DNA of 45,708 bases from an uncultured Schlesneria sp. (GTDB taxonomy: Bacteria; Planctomycetota; Planctomycetia; Planctomycetales; Planctomycetaceae): contig CAIOKO010000174.1 of NCBI GenBank assembly GCA_903858935.1, positions 1 to 45,708 on the forward strand. The letters run 5' to 3'. Below are positions 17,671 to 26,852 of this stretch, piece by piece. A program made the position numbers and the translations under genes. The first letter of the stretch is position 1; every line of letters starts with the position of its first letter. The notes beneath the pieces were generated by a model that worked only from the letters and a program-made list of their open reading frames with translations, was not told the origin of the DNA and searched no databases.

Positions 17671-18087
17671 ATTGCGATCTGAAGTTCACAAAAAACTCAC
17701 AAAATGATCTGCGAAAAGTTCACACACGCGGAATAATTTTATCGTATGAAAAGAACATGTCGCGCGAGTGGCCCTTTCAGACGACCCCTTAAAGGCATTA
17801 TTCCGAGAAAATAAGAGTTCCACCAAAAAACGTGCCACTGGTTGACGGTGTTGCGTCGGGGAATGGCGACTTAATCGATGAATATTGAGTCCTAGCCACT
17901 GCTTCTCCGAGTGCTCCGAAATGTCGTGGTTCCTGACGACGAAGCCCTGAGAGCCATAGAACCATCACTCACGGCGTTTTGCCCGTCGGGGGTCGTGTCG
18001 AGAAGGTGAAATATCGATCGTCTTGCTGAAGATGAGACAATTTGCAACGAGAGCGCATTTCACTAAACCCATCGAGCCAGACTATCC
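17671..18087 (+). promoter_or_regulatory. 417-bp leader/promoter region upstream of the NusG-like gene
   Basis: No gene is visible. The first part is AT-rich with repeated TTCACA segments (around 17687-17722), after which composition returns to normal. It must carry the promoter for the nucleotide-sugar operon. I looked for an ops/JUMPstart-like element and did not find a recognisable one. Confidence 0.4.
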
Positions 18088-18651
18088 ATGCCGATACTTG
18101 CAGCTGAAGTTGATGTATTCCCGGAAGACCTCCTTTGCCGCGACGATTTGTTGGACAATGGCGAGTCTCAGTGGTGCGCCGTGTATACCAGAACTCGACA
18201 GGAGAAAGCGTTAATGCGCGCTCTTGTCTCGATGGAAATTGCGTTCTATTGCCCGGTTTTGCCCCATAGATTTCGGTCGCCTTCGGGCCGTCTGCGAACA
18301 TCCTACCTGCCACTTTTCACAAATTATCTTTTCATGTACTCGAACGGGTACGACCGCTATCGCGCACTGAAGACAAACTTGATTTCGAAAACGATTGAAG
18401 TCAGTGACGGCCTGCAACTGGCCAATGATTTACGTCAAATTCAGCGATTGGCTCAAACAGGAAGACCACTTTCCATCGAAGCGAACTTGCAACCTGGATG
18501 TAAGGTTCGAATCAAGTCGGGTCCGCTTGTCGGCGTGGAAGGGATCGTGACGAAAAAACAGGGAACGGAGTTTCTTTTCGTGGCTGTGAATTTCTTACAA
18601 CAAGGCGCCGTGATCAAACTCGAAGACGATCAAGTTCATCCGGTTTTTTGA
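18088..18651 (+). CDS. NusG/RfaH/UpxY-like transcription antitermination factor
   Basis: 187 residues. An N-terminal NGN domain starts at about residue 28 (QWCAVYTRTRQEKALMRAL), contains the LPLFTNYLFMY segment typical of NusG paralogues, and is joined to a C-terminal KOW domain (about 135-187; PGCKVRIKSGPLVGVEGIV). An extension of about 25 residues precedes the NGN domain. Specialised NusG paralogues (RfaH, UpxY, LoaP) bind RNA polymerase and let it read through long polysaccharide operons. Here it is the first gene before five nucleotide-sugar genes, as UpxY genes often are. A terminator-like hairpin follows at 18707-18744, which would be a natural target. The ribosome site is weak. Confidence 0.85.
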   Translation: MPILAAEVDVFPEDLLCRDDLLDNGESQWCAVYTRTRQEKALMRALVSMEIAFYCPVLPHRFRSPSGRLRTSYLPLFTNYLFMYSNGYDRYRALKTNLISKTIEVSDGLQLANDLRQIQRLAQTGRPLSIEANLQPGCKVRIKSGPLVGVEGIVTKKQGTEFLFVAVNFLQQGAVIKLEDDQVHPVF

Positions 18652-18706
18652 TTTAATGCGATGAAACTGGCCGCACGTTCTGGGACAGCCGAGCATCCTG
18701 AAAGCG

Positions 18707-18744
18707 CGATTTCATTGATGTGCGAAATCGATCTGCGTTTTTTT
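18707..18744 (+). terminator. Terminator-like hairpin between the NusG-like gene and the nucleotide-sugar genes
   Basis: The 7-bp stem CGATTTC (18707-18713) / GAAATCG (18724-18730) has a 10-nt loop, then a 7-nt spacer and seven T residues (18738-18744). The stem is modest and the T-run is displaced, so this is an imperfect intrinsic terminator or pause site. Its location directly after the antiterminator-like gene is what makes it of interest. Confidence 0.45.
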
Positions 18745-18844
18745 CTGGCAATTCCCGAGTTTGCTCAGAATGTGCGATGTCGGCAATCTCGACGATCGAC
18801 AAGACCGGGGTTATGATCGGGTATGGATTTACAGGTGCGGCTGA

Positions 18845-19870
18845 TTGCGATCAATCGTCAAGAGATTCGCAAATTCAGTTTTCATTAGCCACAGTCGAGG
18901 GGCCAAAATCAAAGTCATTGTCACGGGCGGCGCGGGGTTTATTGGAAGCCACATCGTGGATGCACTGCTGGCTCGCGGGCATTCTCCGTTTGTCATCGAC
19001 AACTTTTGTTTGGGATCACGCCAAAATCTTCCTTCAGACGTCCCCGTTTTCGAAGTCGATATTCGCGACAGTGCAAAATTGTCGCATGTTTTTGATGAGG
19101 TGAAGCCTCACGGCGTTTGTCATCAGGCGGCTCAGGTATCGGTTAGTCGCTCCATGCGTGAACCGATTTTTGACGCTGAAGTCAATATTCTTGGTTTGCT
19201 GAATGTCCTGGAACAATCGGCTCGTGTGGGGGCGCAGCGAGTCGTTTTCGCATCGTCTGGCGGCGTGTTGTATGGAGATGTCTCAACTCCTGCGACCGAA
19301 GATTTTCCAAAACGACCGATCTCGCCCTATGGAATCAGTAAATGGGTTGGCGAACAGTATCTCGAATACTACACAAGAGAGCGAGGCCTTCAGGGCGTCG
19401 CTCTTCGATACTCGAATGTCTATGGGCCACGACAAAACCCACACGGTGAGGCGGGAGTCGTCGCGATTTTCTGCAAGGCAATGCTTGCGGGCGAGGTCGT
19501 TACAATTAATGGAGACGGCCGGTATGTTCGAGATTACGTTTATGGCCCTGATGTCGCTTCAGCGAATGTGAAGGCTCTGGAAATCCCCTTGAATCAGAGT
19601 TTCGACGCGATCAATATCGGAACGGGAATCGGCATCGATGTGAATGAAGTCGCAGAAAAGCTTGCTGGGCTGGTTCAGCTTGAGTTGCGGAATCAAGGGA
19701 GTTCACTTCAAATTCCCCATTGGCGCCACGGAGTCCCTCGACTGGGGGACTTAAGGTCGAATTTGATTTCGCCAATTCGAGCAAGTCATTTACTTGGTTG
19801 GAAACCTGAAATGTCGTTCGACGAAGGTTTGCGAGAAACAGTAAGCCGTTTCGGATTGAAATCCGTTTAG
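18845..19870 (+). CDS. NAD-dependent epimerase/dehydratase, UDP-glucose 4-epimerase-like
   Basis: An extended SDR: Rossmann motif GGAGFIGSH, serine region FASSGGVLYG, catalytic YGISK and C-terminal NIGTGIGIDVNEVAE. GalE-like 4-epimerisation of UDP-glucose (or UDP-GlcNAc) is the likeliest reaction, in keeping with the flanking UDP-sugar genes. The start is unusual: an in-frame TGA sits directly before the TTG at 18845, and no ATG or GTG occurs until far inside the domain. The TTG gives 341 residues with an odd 21-residue N-terminal tail. An ATC at 18908, 5 nt after GAGGGG, would give the family-typical N-terminus (xKVIVTGG) and 320 residues. The next gene starts 5 nt after the stop. Confidence 0.85.
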   Translation: MRSIVKRFANSVFISHSRGAKIKVIVTGGAGFIGSHIVDALLARGHSPFVIDNFCLGSRQNLPSDVPVFEVDIRDSAKLSHVFDEVKPHGVCHQAAQVSVSRSMREPIFDAEVNILGLLNVLEQSARVGAQRVVFASSGGVLYGDVSTPATEDFPKRPISPYGISKWVGEQYLEYYTRERGLQGVALRYSNVYGPRQNPHGEAGVVAIFCKAMLAGEVVTINGDGRYVRDYVYGPDVASANVKALEIPLNQSFDAINIGTGIGIDVNEVAEKLAGLVQLELRNQGSSLQIPHWRHGVPRLGDLRSNLISPIRASHLLGWKPEMSFDEGLRETVSRFGLKSV

Positions 19871-19875
19871 GACTG

Positions 19876-22338
19876 ATGATGCTTGACGCAAATTTATCGC
19901 ATATGATTGACGAGGCTGGGCAGCAGCATCTTTTACAGTTCTGGAACGAACTGTCGGAAAGAGAGCAAGAGAAATTTTCGAGCCAGCTTGCAAGTCTGGA
20001 CTGGAATCTGGTCAGTACCTTCAAGAAGGAGACGCTGACAAAGGGAAGCAGTTTGAGTGACGAGGCTCGCCGGGCCGTTCCCCCTTCGCACGTTGTTCGT
20101 ATTCCCAGGAACGCTGCGGATCGTCAGGCGTGGGAAGAGGCTCGTCAACTCGGTGAACAGACAATTTCAGCCGGAAAGCTGGGTGTGGTCCTGCTGGCCG
20201 GTGGACAGGGGACACGACTCGGTTTCGAGCGATCAAAAGGTTTATTTCCTATCGGCCCCGTCACGGGAAAATCATTGCTCGAGATTCTGGCCTCACAAGT
20301 CGTTGCCGCATCAAAGCGATTCGGTCATTCGATTCCGTATTTCGTGATGACGAGTGACGGTACCCATCAGGAAATCGAGGCGTTTTACCAAGAGAATGCC
20401 TATTTTGGGCTCGATCCGAAGAACGTCTTCCTTTTTCACCAGGGTTACGCGCCGTCGCTAGATCTAAAGACCGGCCAATTACTGCTGGCGGAAAAAGGCT
20501 TGTTAAGCATGAGTCCCGACGGCCACGGCGGGTTGTTTTCAGCCCTTTGGAAGGCTGGGCTGTTCGACGAAATGAAGCGGCTCGGTGTCGAATATTTATT
20601 CTCGCATCAGGTCGATAATCCATTAGCCAAGGTTTGCGATCCCGAATTCATCGGCCTGCATCTTCAGCATCGATCTGAGGTGTCGACCAAAGTCGTCGCC
20701 AAAACAGTTCCCGAAGAAAAGGTCGGCGTTGCCGTCAATGTCGACGGACGAACAAGGATCATCGAATACAGTGATCTGCCAAATGAGCTGGCCCATGTTC
20801 GGGATACGGACGGCGGGTTGCGGTATTGGGCAGGAAGCACGGCAATCCACATATTCAACCGAACATTTTTGGAACGTGTTGCGACTTCCGATAATGTTCT
20901 CCCCTGGCATCGTGCGATCAAAAAAATTCCGTACGTTGATATCGGTGGAAATCGCATCCAGCCGGAATCAGAGAACGGAGTCAAGTTCGAACGGTTTATC
21001 TTCGATACCCTGCCACTTGCCGAAATCGCTCTGATTGTTGAAACGGATCGCGACGAAGAATTTGCTCCGTTAAAGAACAAAACTGGTGATTTTTCCGCAG
21101 ATTATGTGCGGCGCCAAATGGTGCATCGCGCCGTCAACTGGCTGAAGCAGCATGGCATTTCGGTACCTGAAGGGCTGAATATTGAAATCAGCCCACATCT
21201 GGCGTTGTGTTGCGATGATTTAAAGGATCGGGCGGCTGAAATTGCAAAAACCGTGTTTGTTCAACCAACACACCTTGATCGTCATAACGTGCCGCCACCA
21301 GGCGATTCCTGGAAAGGTCAGCCGATTCAAAAGAAATCTGAGGTGACCGACCCACTGGTCTTTGACGCATACCTGCGTCCACAAGTCTGGGGTGGTCGTG
21401 GTCTGAAGCAGCATCTGGGGCGTCATCTTCCTGATGACTGTCCTTACGGTGAGTCCTGGGACCTCAGTCCTCTTTCGTCGTTTGTCAGTCGAGTTGTCGA
21501 CGGTCCACTTGCAGGACGCGATCTCAACGATCTTTGGGCGAATTGTCGACAGGACCTGACTGGCGGGGTGGGGCCTGACGTGTTTCCGTTGTTGGTGAAA
21601 TGGCTTGAATGCCTGACACTATTGTCAGTTCAGGTTCACCCGGACGACAAAATGGCTCAACGCGTGTTAAATGAACCGTATGGTAAGTCTGAAGCTTGGG
21701 TTGTCGTCTCTGCCGAACCGACTGCTCAGGTGTTTGCGGGTATCAAACAAGGGGTGACACGAGAAGATTTTGTATCGCATCTTAACTCCGGAACGCTGAC
21801 CGAATGCCTGCATTCGTTCACTCCGAAGGCAGGCGATTGCATTTCGATCCCCGCCGGTACAATTCACGCCGCTGGTGGTGGCCTGATTATCGCCGAAGTT
21901 CAACAGTCCAGTGATGCGACATTCCGTTTATTCGACTGGAATCGATTGGGCTTGGATGGAAAGCCGCGCACGTTGCAAATCGATCTCTCCCTGGAAGCAA
22001 TCGACTGGAATCAGGGGCCAGTCAATCCCGTGACGCCGATCGAATTCAGGGTTAATTCCGGCGAGGTGCGAGCAGAGCGTCTTGTCGAAGGCCATGGATT
22101 TATCATGGAACGGTTCACTATCGGAAAATCATTTCAGAATCCCTATCCGGGCGAATTCACCATCTGGATGTTACTCGAAGGGAATGCCGAATTATCGAAT
22201 CTCGATACCGGCTATTGCCGCCAGTTCAGTAAAGGTGCGACGACTATCATACCGGCTAGTGTGTGTCATTCGGTGTGGAAAACTGAGACTAGCGGCCTAA
22301 CATTGATGTGCGTTCGGCTTCCGAACGCCCCGAATTGA
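19876..22338 (+). CDS. Bifunctional UDPGP-family uridylyltransferase / type I mannose-6-phosphate isomerase
   Basis: 820 residues with two enzymes in one chain. Residues about 1-480 are a UTP-sugar-1-phosphate uridylyltransferase of the eukaryote-like UDPGP/UAP1 family: nucleotide loop LAGGQGTRLGFERSKG at about 106, then SPDGHGGLFSAL and VDNPLAKVCDPEFIG. Residues about 492-820 are a type I phosphomannose isomerase: LRPQVWGGRGLKQHLG, zinc ligands in VQVHPDD (about 585), the KSEAWVV glutamate, and IPAGTIHA (about 659). It would make a UDP-sugar (UDP-GlcNAc or UDP-Glc) and interconvert Fru-6-P and Man-6-P. Both active sites look complete, apart from RSKG where most UAPs have a proline (PKG). ATG at 19876 lies 5 nt after the epimerase stop, implying coupling. 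Confidence 0.9.
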   Translation: MMLDANLSHMIDEAGQQHLLQFWNELSEREQEKFSSQLASLDWNLVSTFKKETLTKGSSLSDEARRAVPPSHVVRIPRNAADRQAWEEARQLGEQTISAGKLGVVLLAGGQGTRLGFERSKGLFPIGPVTGKSLLEILASQVVAASKRFGHSIPYFVMTSDGTHQEIEAFYQENAYFGLDPKNVFLFHQGYAPSLDLKTGQLLLAEKGLLSMSPDGHGGLFSALWKAGLFDEMKRLGVEYLFSHQVDNPLAKVCDPEFIGLHLQHRSEVSTKVVAKTVPEEKVGVAVNVDGRTRIIEYSDLPNELAHVRDTDGGLRYWAGSTAIHIFNRTFLERVATSDNVLPWHRAIKKIPYVDIGGNRIQPESENGVKFERFIFDTLPLAEIALIVETDRDEEFAPLKNKTGDFSADYVRRQMVHRAVNWLKQHGISVPEGLNIEISPHLALCCDDLKDRAAEIAKTVFVQPTHLDRHNVPPPGDSWKGQPIQKKSEVTDPLVFDAYLRPQVWGGRGLKQHLGRHLPDDCPYGESWDLSPLSSFVSRVVDGPLAGRDLNDLWANCRQDLTGGVGPDVFPLLVKWLECLTLLSVQVHPDDKMAQRVLNEPYGKSEAWVVVSAEPTAQVFAGIKQGVTREDFVSHLNSGTLTECLHSFTPKAGDCISIPAGTIHAAGGGLIIAEVQQSSDATFRLFDWNRLGLDGKPRTLQIDLSLEAIDWNQGPVNPVTPIEFRVNSGEVRAERLVEGHGFIMERFTIGKSFQNPYPGEFTIWMLLEGNAELSNLDTGYCRQFSKGATTIIPASVCHSVWKTETSGLTLMCVRLPNAPN

Positions 22339-22404
22339 ATAAAGAAGCGTCTTTAAAGCGTTCAAATTAGAATCGTTTTCATAGAAATTTTCAGGAATAC
22401 CGAG

Positions 22405-23730
22405 ATGAAACTAGTGATGATTGGGACGGGATACGTCGGCCTGGTCACCGGCACGTGCTTTGCCGATAGTGGCAATGATGTCACGTGCGTGGATTTGGAC
22501 GCCGAAAAAATTCGTCGCCTCAAAAATGGCGAGATCCCCATCTATGAACCAGGGCTGGTTGAACTGGTCGTCAGGAACTCCGCCGCAGGTCGTCTCAAGT
22601 TTACGACTTCTGCGGCGGAAGCCGTTCCCACAGCGAAATGTGTCTTTCTTGCCGTCGGGACCCCGCAGCGTGACGATGGTTCTGCCGACTTGAGTATTTT
22701 TTTTAGTGCATTGGAATCGATTGCTCCATATCTGGCAAAAGATGCCGTGGTTGTCGTCAAGAGTACGGTGCCTGTTGGTACAAACGCCGAAGTCGCTCGA
22801 CGTTTACGAAAACTGACCGGGCGTGAAGTCGATGTCGCGTCAAACCCGGAATTCCTCAAGGAAGGCTGCGCGATCGACGATTTCACGAAGCCTGATCGGG
22901 TCGTTGTTGGCGTCTCTCGCCCCGAGGTCGGAACGGTATTGCACGAACTTTATAAGCCATTCCTCAGGACCGAACATCCGTTTCTTGTGATGAACCTGGA
23001 AAGTTCGGAAATGACGAAGTATGTCGCGAACTGTCTGCTCGCGACAAAAATCAGTTTCATCAACGAAATGGCGAACATCTGTGAAAAGGTCGGGGCCGAT
23101 ATCAATCACGTCCGAAAAGGGATCGGCCATGACCAGCGGATCGGATTTGCCTTCTTGTTCCCCGGTGTTGGTTATGGAGGGTCGTGCTTTCCGAAGGATG
23201 TGCGAGCACTGATTAATGTTGCCGACATCAACGGAATCGCTCCTCGGATTCTTCAATCAGTTGATGATGTGAACGAAGCACAAAAAGAAGTGATCTTCCA
23301 GAAACTCACCAGTCATTTCCAGGGCAATTTCGCAGGGAAAACGGTCGCAATCTGGGGGCTTGCATTCAAGCCGAGAACAGACGACATCCGCGAAGCACCG
23401 GCACTTGTTCTCATCAATCGTTTGCTGGCCGCCGGGGCTAAGGTCCGTGCCCATGACCCGGTGGCGATGGACAACGTTCGCAAGATTTACGGAGATAAAA
23501 TCGTTTTTTCTCCGACTCCCTATGACGCCCTGGAAGGAGCTGATGTTCTGGCGATTGTCACGGAATGGAACGAGTTTCGGAATCCTGATTTTAACACGGT
23601 CCTTGAGAAGCTTCGTTCGCCCGTGATTTTCGACGGCAGGAACCTTTTTGACCCCGAAAAGATGCAGGAGCGGGGATTTCATTATTCGGGAATTGGATTG
23701 GAATCTCAGTCGAAACCTCAGGCTCACTGA
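22405..23730 (+). CDS. ugd: UDP-glucose 6-dehydrogenase
   Basis: 441 residues, the normal length. The NAD site is [15 protein letters not shown] at the N-terminus, followed by [22 protein letters not shown], and the catalytic cysteine in [10 protein letters not shown]. It oxidises UDP-glucose to UDP-glucuronate with two NAD+ in the cytosol. ATG at 22405 has AGGA upstream. The product feeds the UDP-glucuronate decarboxylase encoded 46 nt downstream, so the two form a pathway pair within the operon. Confidence 0.96.
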   Translation: MKLVMIGTGYVGLVTGTCFADSGNDVTCVDLDAEKIRRLKNGEIPIYEPGLVELVVRNSAAGRLKFTTSAAEAVPTAKCVFLAVGTPQRDDGSADLSIFFSALESIAPYLAKDAVVVVKSTVPVGTNAEVARRLRKLTGREVDVASNPEFLKEGCAIDDFTKPDRVVVGVSRPEVGTVLHELYKPFLRTEHPFLVMNLESSEMTKYVANCLLATKISFINEMANICEKVGADINHVRKGIGHDQRIGFAFLFPGVGYGGSCFPKDVRALINVADINGIAPRILQSVDDVNEAQKEVIFQKLTSHFQGNFAGKTVAIWGLAFKPRTDDIREAPALVLINRLLAAGAKVRAHDPVAMDNVRKIYGDKIVFSPTPYDALEGADVLAIVTEWNEFRNPDFNTVLEKLRSPVIFDGRNLFDPEKMQERGFHYSGIGLESQSKPQAH

Positions 23731-23776
23731 AAACTGTTACAAAAAATCAACATACGTAAATGGATAGGCTTTAGTA

Positions 23777-24721
23777 ATGCGTTCGATTCTTGTTACCGGC
23801 GGAGCTGGTTTTCTTGGCAGCCATCTTTGCGAGCGGTTGCTCGAGAGAGGCGATAACGTCATTTGTCTCGACAATTTCTTTACCGGACGAAAAGAGAATA
23901 TCCTCCATTTGGTTGGTAATCCACGGTTTGAATTGCTGCGACACGATATCGTCCAACCATTCGTGCTAGAGGTCGATCAGATTTACAACCTGGCATGCCC
24001 GGCTTCACCTGTGGCCTACCAGTACAATCCCATCAAGACGATTAAGACATCGACAGTCGGTGTGGTCAACGTGCTGGGGTTGGCGAAACGCTGTAAAGCG
24101 CGGGTGCTGCATTGCTCGACATCCGAGGTCTACGGCGACCCGATTGTTCACCCTCAGCGTGAGGACTATTGGGGCCACGTCAATCCAATCGGGCCTCGCA
24201 GCTGTTATGACGAAGGAAAACGGGTCGCCGAGTCGTTGTGCGTTAACTATCACCACCAGCACAACCTCGAGGTCCGAATCATTCGGATTTTTAACACATA
24301 CGGCCCGCGAATGGACCCTAATGATGGTCGGGTGATTTCCAATTTTATCAACCAGGCCTTACGTGATGAACCGCTTACAATCTACGGCGACGGAACTCAG
24401 ACTCGATCGTTCTGTTACTGCGAGGATCTGATCCGCGGAATGATGTTAATGATGGACCAGGATCATGAGATTGGTCCAGTCAACGTTGGAAATCCAGGCG
24501 AATACACAATGCTGGAACTTGCACAGGAAGTTCTCAAGCAGATACCGGAATCAAAATCGACGATTACCTACGTCCCATTGCCGAAGGATGACCCGAAGCA
24601 ACGGTGCCCGGATATTACGAAAGCCAAAACGATTTTGGGGTGGTCACCAACGATCGATCTACGGACCGGGCTGACGAAAACCGTCGAATATTATCGAAGT
24701 GAGCTTACTCGTCGTCGTTAA
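23777..24721 (+). CDS. UDP-glucuronate decarboxylase (UDP-xylose synthase)
   Basis: 314 residues, a soluble UXS of normal bacterial length. Motifs: [15 protein letters not shown] (NAD), [19 protein letters not shown] (UXS-specific), TSEVYGDP, catalytic YDEGKR, and [10 protein letters not shown]. It converts UDP-glucuronate to UDP-xylose. It directly follows ugd, giving a complete UDP-Glc to UDP-GlcA to UDP-Xyl route, which suggests a xylose-containing glycan. It is the last gene that clearly belongs to the polysaccharide-precursor operon. Confidence 0.95.
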   Translation: MRSILVTGGAGFLGSHLCERLLERGDNVICLDNFFTGRKENILHLVGNPRFELLRHDIVQPFVLEVDQIYNLACPASPVAYQYNPIKTIKTSTVGVVNVLGLAKRCKARVLHCSTSEVYGDPIVHPQREDYWGHVNPIGPRSCYDEGKRVAESLCVNYHHQHNLEVRIIRIFNTYGPRMDPNDGRVISNFINQALRDEPLTIYGDGTQTRSFCYCEDLIRGMMLMMDQDHEIGPVNVGNPGEYTMLELAQEVLKQIPESKSTITYVPLPKDDPKQRCPDITKAKTILGWSPTIDLRTGLTKTVEYYRSELTRRR

Positions 24722-24807
24722 TGAATGCCCACATTCTGCGTTTAAACCTTCTCCCATGAACGGATCACTTCGCTTATTGACGTGATTCGTTCGCTTGTGA
24801 GAGACCA

Positions 24808-25797
24808 ATGGCAAAGATCAAAATTGGCCAGATCGGGACTGCGCATGGGCATGCTGCCGGGAAGATGAGCACCTACCGCAAGTCGCCTGATTATGACGTC
24901 GTGGGTATTGTTGAGCCGGATCTGAAGCTGAGGCAACGCGCCGAGTCACAGCCCGAGTTCCGCGGTTTACCGTGGATGACAGTCGAGCAATTATTGAACG
25001 TCCCGGAACTTCAGGCCGTTGCAATTGAAACGGAACCCCGTTTTCTGTTGTCGCACGCAGAAACTTGCATTGATGCCGGGAAGCACGTGCATCTCGACAA
25101 ACCTGCTGGCGAATCCCTGCTACAATTCAGAAGAATTCTCGACACGGCCGCGCGTCGGCACCTTTGTGTGCAGATGGGTTACATGTATCGCTATAACCCG
25201 GCCATCTTATTGCTCAAGGACCTTGTTCGAAAGGGGTTTCTCGGTGAACCCTTTGAGATGCATTGCGTGATGAGCAAAATTGTTGATCCCGAGAACCGAC
25301 TGAAGCACGGTGAATATACCGGCGGAATGATGTTCGAATTGGGATGCCATCTGGTCGATGTGGTCATCGATTTGCTTGGGGCACCAGAAAGCGTCAATCC
25401 GTTCTATCAGCATGTCGGGTCGTCACGTGATACCCTGCGAGACAACATGCTGGCCGTGCTCGGTTATCCCAAGGCGATTGCGACGGTGAAGTCTTCCGCG
25501 CAGGAAGTGGATGGAGGCTTGCGGCGACATATCGTGGTTTGTGGAACGGAGGGAACAGTCCATATACAACCTCTTGATTCTCCAAAAGTGATTCGATTAA
25601 CGCTCTCCACTGAACGAGGCAAATATCTCAAGGGCTATCAAGAAGTCGCGATCGCACCATACGAGAGATATGTTGGTGATGCCGCTGATTTTGCGAAAGT
25701 AATCCGAGCCGAAAAGATGTTCGACTGGTCGGCGACGCATGATCTCGCCGTACAAGAGACCGTGCTTCGAGCCAGCGGATGCCCCATCGATCGATAA
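24808..25797 (+). CDS. Gfo/Idh/MocA family oxidoreductase
   Basis: 329 residues: an N-terminal NAD(P) domain (IGQIGTAHGHAAGKM, an atypical glycine loop with histidine), the HLDKPAGES lysine-proline motif at about residue 94, and a C-terminal alpha/beta domain with GGMMFELGCHLVDVVIDLLG holding the conserved His/Asp. The family oxidises or reduces sugars and cyclitols; the exact substrate cannot be assigned. It lies 86 nt after the UDP-xylose synthase gene and 27 nt before the PEP-hydrolase-family gene, with which it probably shares a transcript. Confidence 0.88.
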   Translation: MAKIKIGQIGTAHGHAAGKMSTYRKSPDYDVVGIVEPDLKLRQRAESQPEFRGLPWMTVEQLLNVPELQAVAIETEPRFLLSHAETCIDAGKHVHLDKPAGESLLQFRRILDTAARRHLCVQMGYMYRYNPAILLLKDLVRKGFLGEPFEMHCVMSKIVDPENRLKHGEYTGGMMFELGCHLVDVVIDLLGAPESVNPFYQHVGSSRDTLRDNMLAVLGYPKAIATVKSSAQEVDGGLRRHIVVCGTEGTVHIQPLDSPKVIRLTLSTERGKYLKGYQEVAIAPYERYVGDAADFAKVIRAEKMFDWSATHDLAVQETVLRASGCPIDR

Positions 25798-25824
25798 CAT
25801 CTCGAAATTTATAGAAGGCCGTAA

Positions 25825-26667
25825 ATGAGTCTCTTTCGACGTGACGAAATTCTGGTACGCCTGCGAGCCAAAGTTGCATCAGGCCAGCCAATTCTAGGAG
25901 GCGGTGCGGGAACTGGCCTCTCGGCGAAATTAGAAGAAGCGGGTGGGATCGATCTGATCGTGATCTATAATTCAGGTCGTTTCCGCATGGGTGGCCGAGG
26001 TTCGCTGGCCGGGATGATGCCGTACGGTGACGCAAATGCGATCGTGATGGAGATGTCTCGCGAAGTCCTGCCGGTCGTCAAGAACACGCCGGTCCTTGCG
26101 GGGGTTTGTGGCACAGACCCATTTCGCCTGATGCCTTATTTTCTGAAGGAAGTCCAGTCAGCAGGGTTTTCCGGCGTTCAAAATTTTCCCACGGTCGGTC
26201 TGTTTGACGGAACGTTTCGCATCGGGCTGGAAGAGACCGGCATGGGCTACGGACTGGAAGTCGACATGATTCGAATGGCAGGAGAAATGGGCCTGCTGAC
26301 GACCCCATATTGTTTCAATCCCGATGAAGCGACGGCAATGGCAAAGGCGGGTGCGGATATTCTGATTCCACACATGGGCCTGACGACAAAGGGGATGATC
26401 GGGGCATCAACAGCGGTCTCGCTGCAAGAATCAGCCACACGCTGCCAGGCCATGCACGACGCAGCCAGGCGAATCAAGCCCGACATTCTTGTCCTGTGCC
26501 ACGGCGGCCCCATCGCTGATCCCGACGACGCACAATACATCCTTGACCACACAGAAGGGATCGTCGGATTCTACGGAGCCAGTTCGATGGAACGCCTTCC
26601 CGTAGAGCCTGCAATCACAAATCGCATCCGCGAATTTGCGGAGATCAAATTCAAGCACAAGCGGTGA
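25825..26667 (+). CDS. Phosphoenolpyruvate hydrolase family (TIM-barrel) protein
   Basis: 280 residues of TIM-barrel character with [20 protein letters not shown] at the N-terminus, then [36 protein letters not shown] and [12 protein letters not shown]. These segments match the PEP-hydrolase/TIM-barrel 'signal transduction' family. The biochemical role in this family is poorly defined; C-C or P-O bond hydrolysis on a small acid is the usual suggestion. It is tightly linked to the Gfo/Idh/MocA gene upstream. GAAGG precedes the ATG. Confidence 0.85.
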   Translation: MSLFRRDEILVRLRAKVASGQPILGGGAGTGLSAKLEEAGGIDLIVIYNSGRFRMGGRGSLAGMMPYGDANAIVMEMSREVLPVVKNTPVLAGVCGTDPFRLMPYFLKEVQSAGFSGVQNFPTVGLFDGTFRIGLEETGMGYGLEVDMIRMAGEMGLLTTPYCFNPDEATAMAKAGADILIPHMGLTTKGMIGASTAVSLQESATRCQAMHDAARRIKPDILVLCHGGPIADPDDAQYILDHTEGIVGFYGASSMERLPVEPAITNRIREFAEIKFKHKR

Positions 26668-26852
26668 CGGAATCGCGTTCAATTCAATTCAGTAACCGCG
26701 CGATTCAGTCAGTTGCTGACGCGAGAGGGAGTCGATACGCTCCCAATACGTAAGCCGAGCAGTTTTCTCGATGGCCTAGCCGATCGATGAGTGACGAATT
26801 CATCGTGTACGTTTTCTGGTAATAGAATAATTGTTTTAGGAGAGTTTTTTTG

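Noticed and set aside
26795-26835. A sigma-70 promoter for mdh (TAGAAT at 26823)
   Set aside because: The -10 looks reasonable, but no acceptable -35 lies 16-18 nt upstream.
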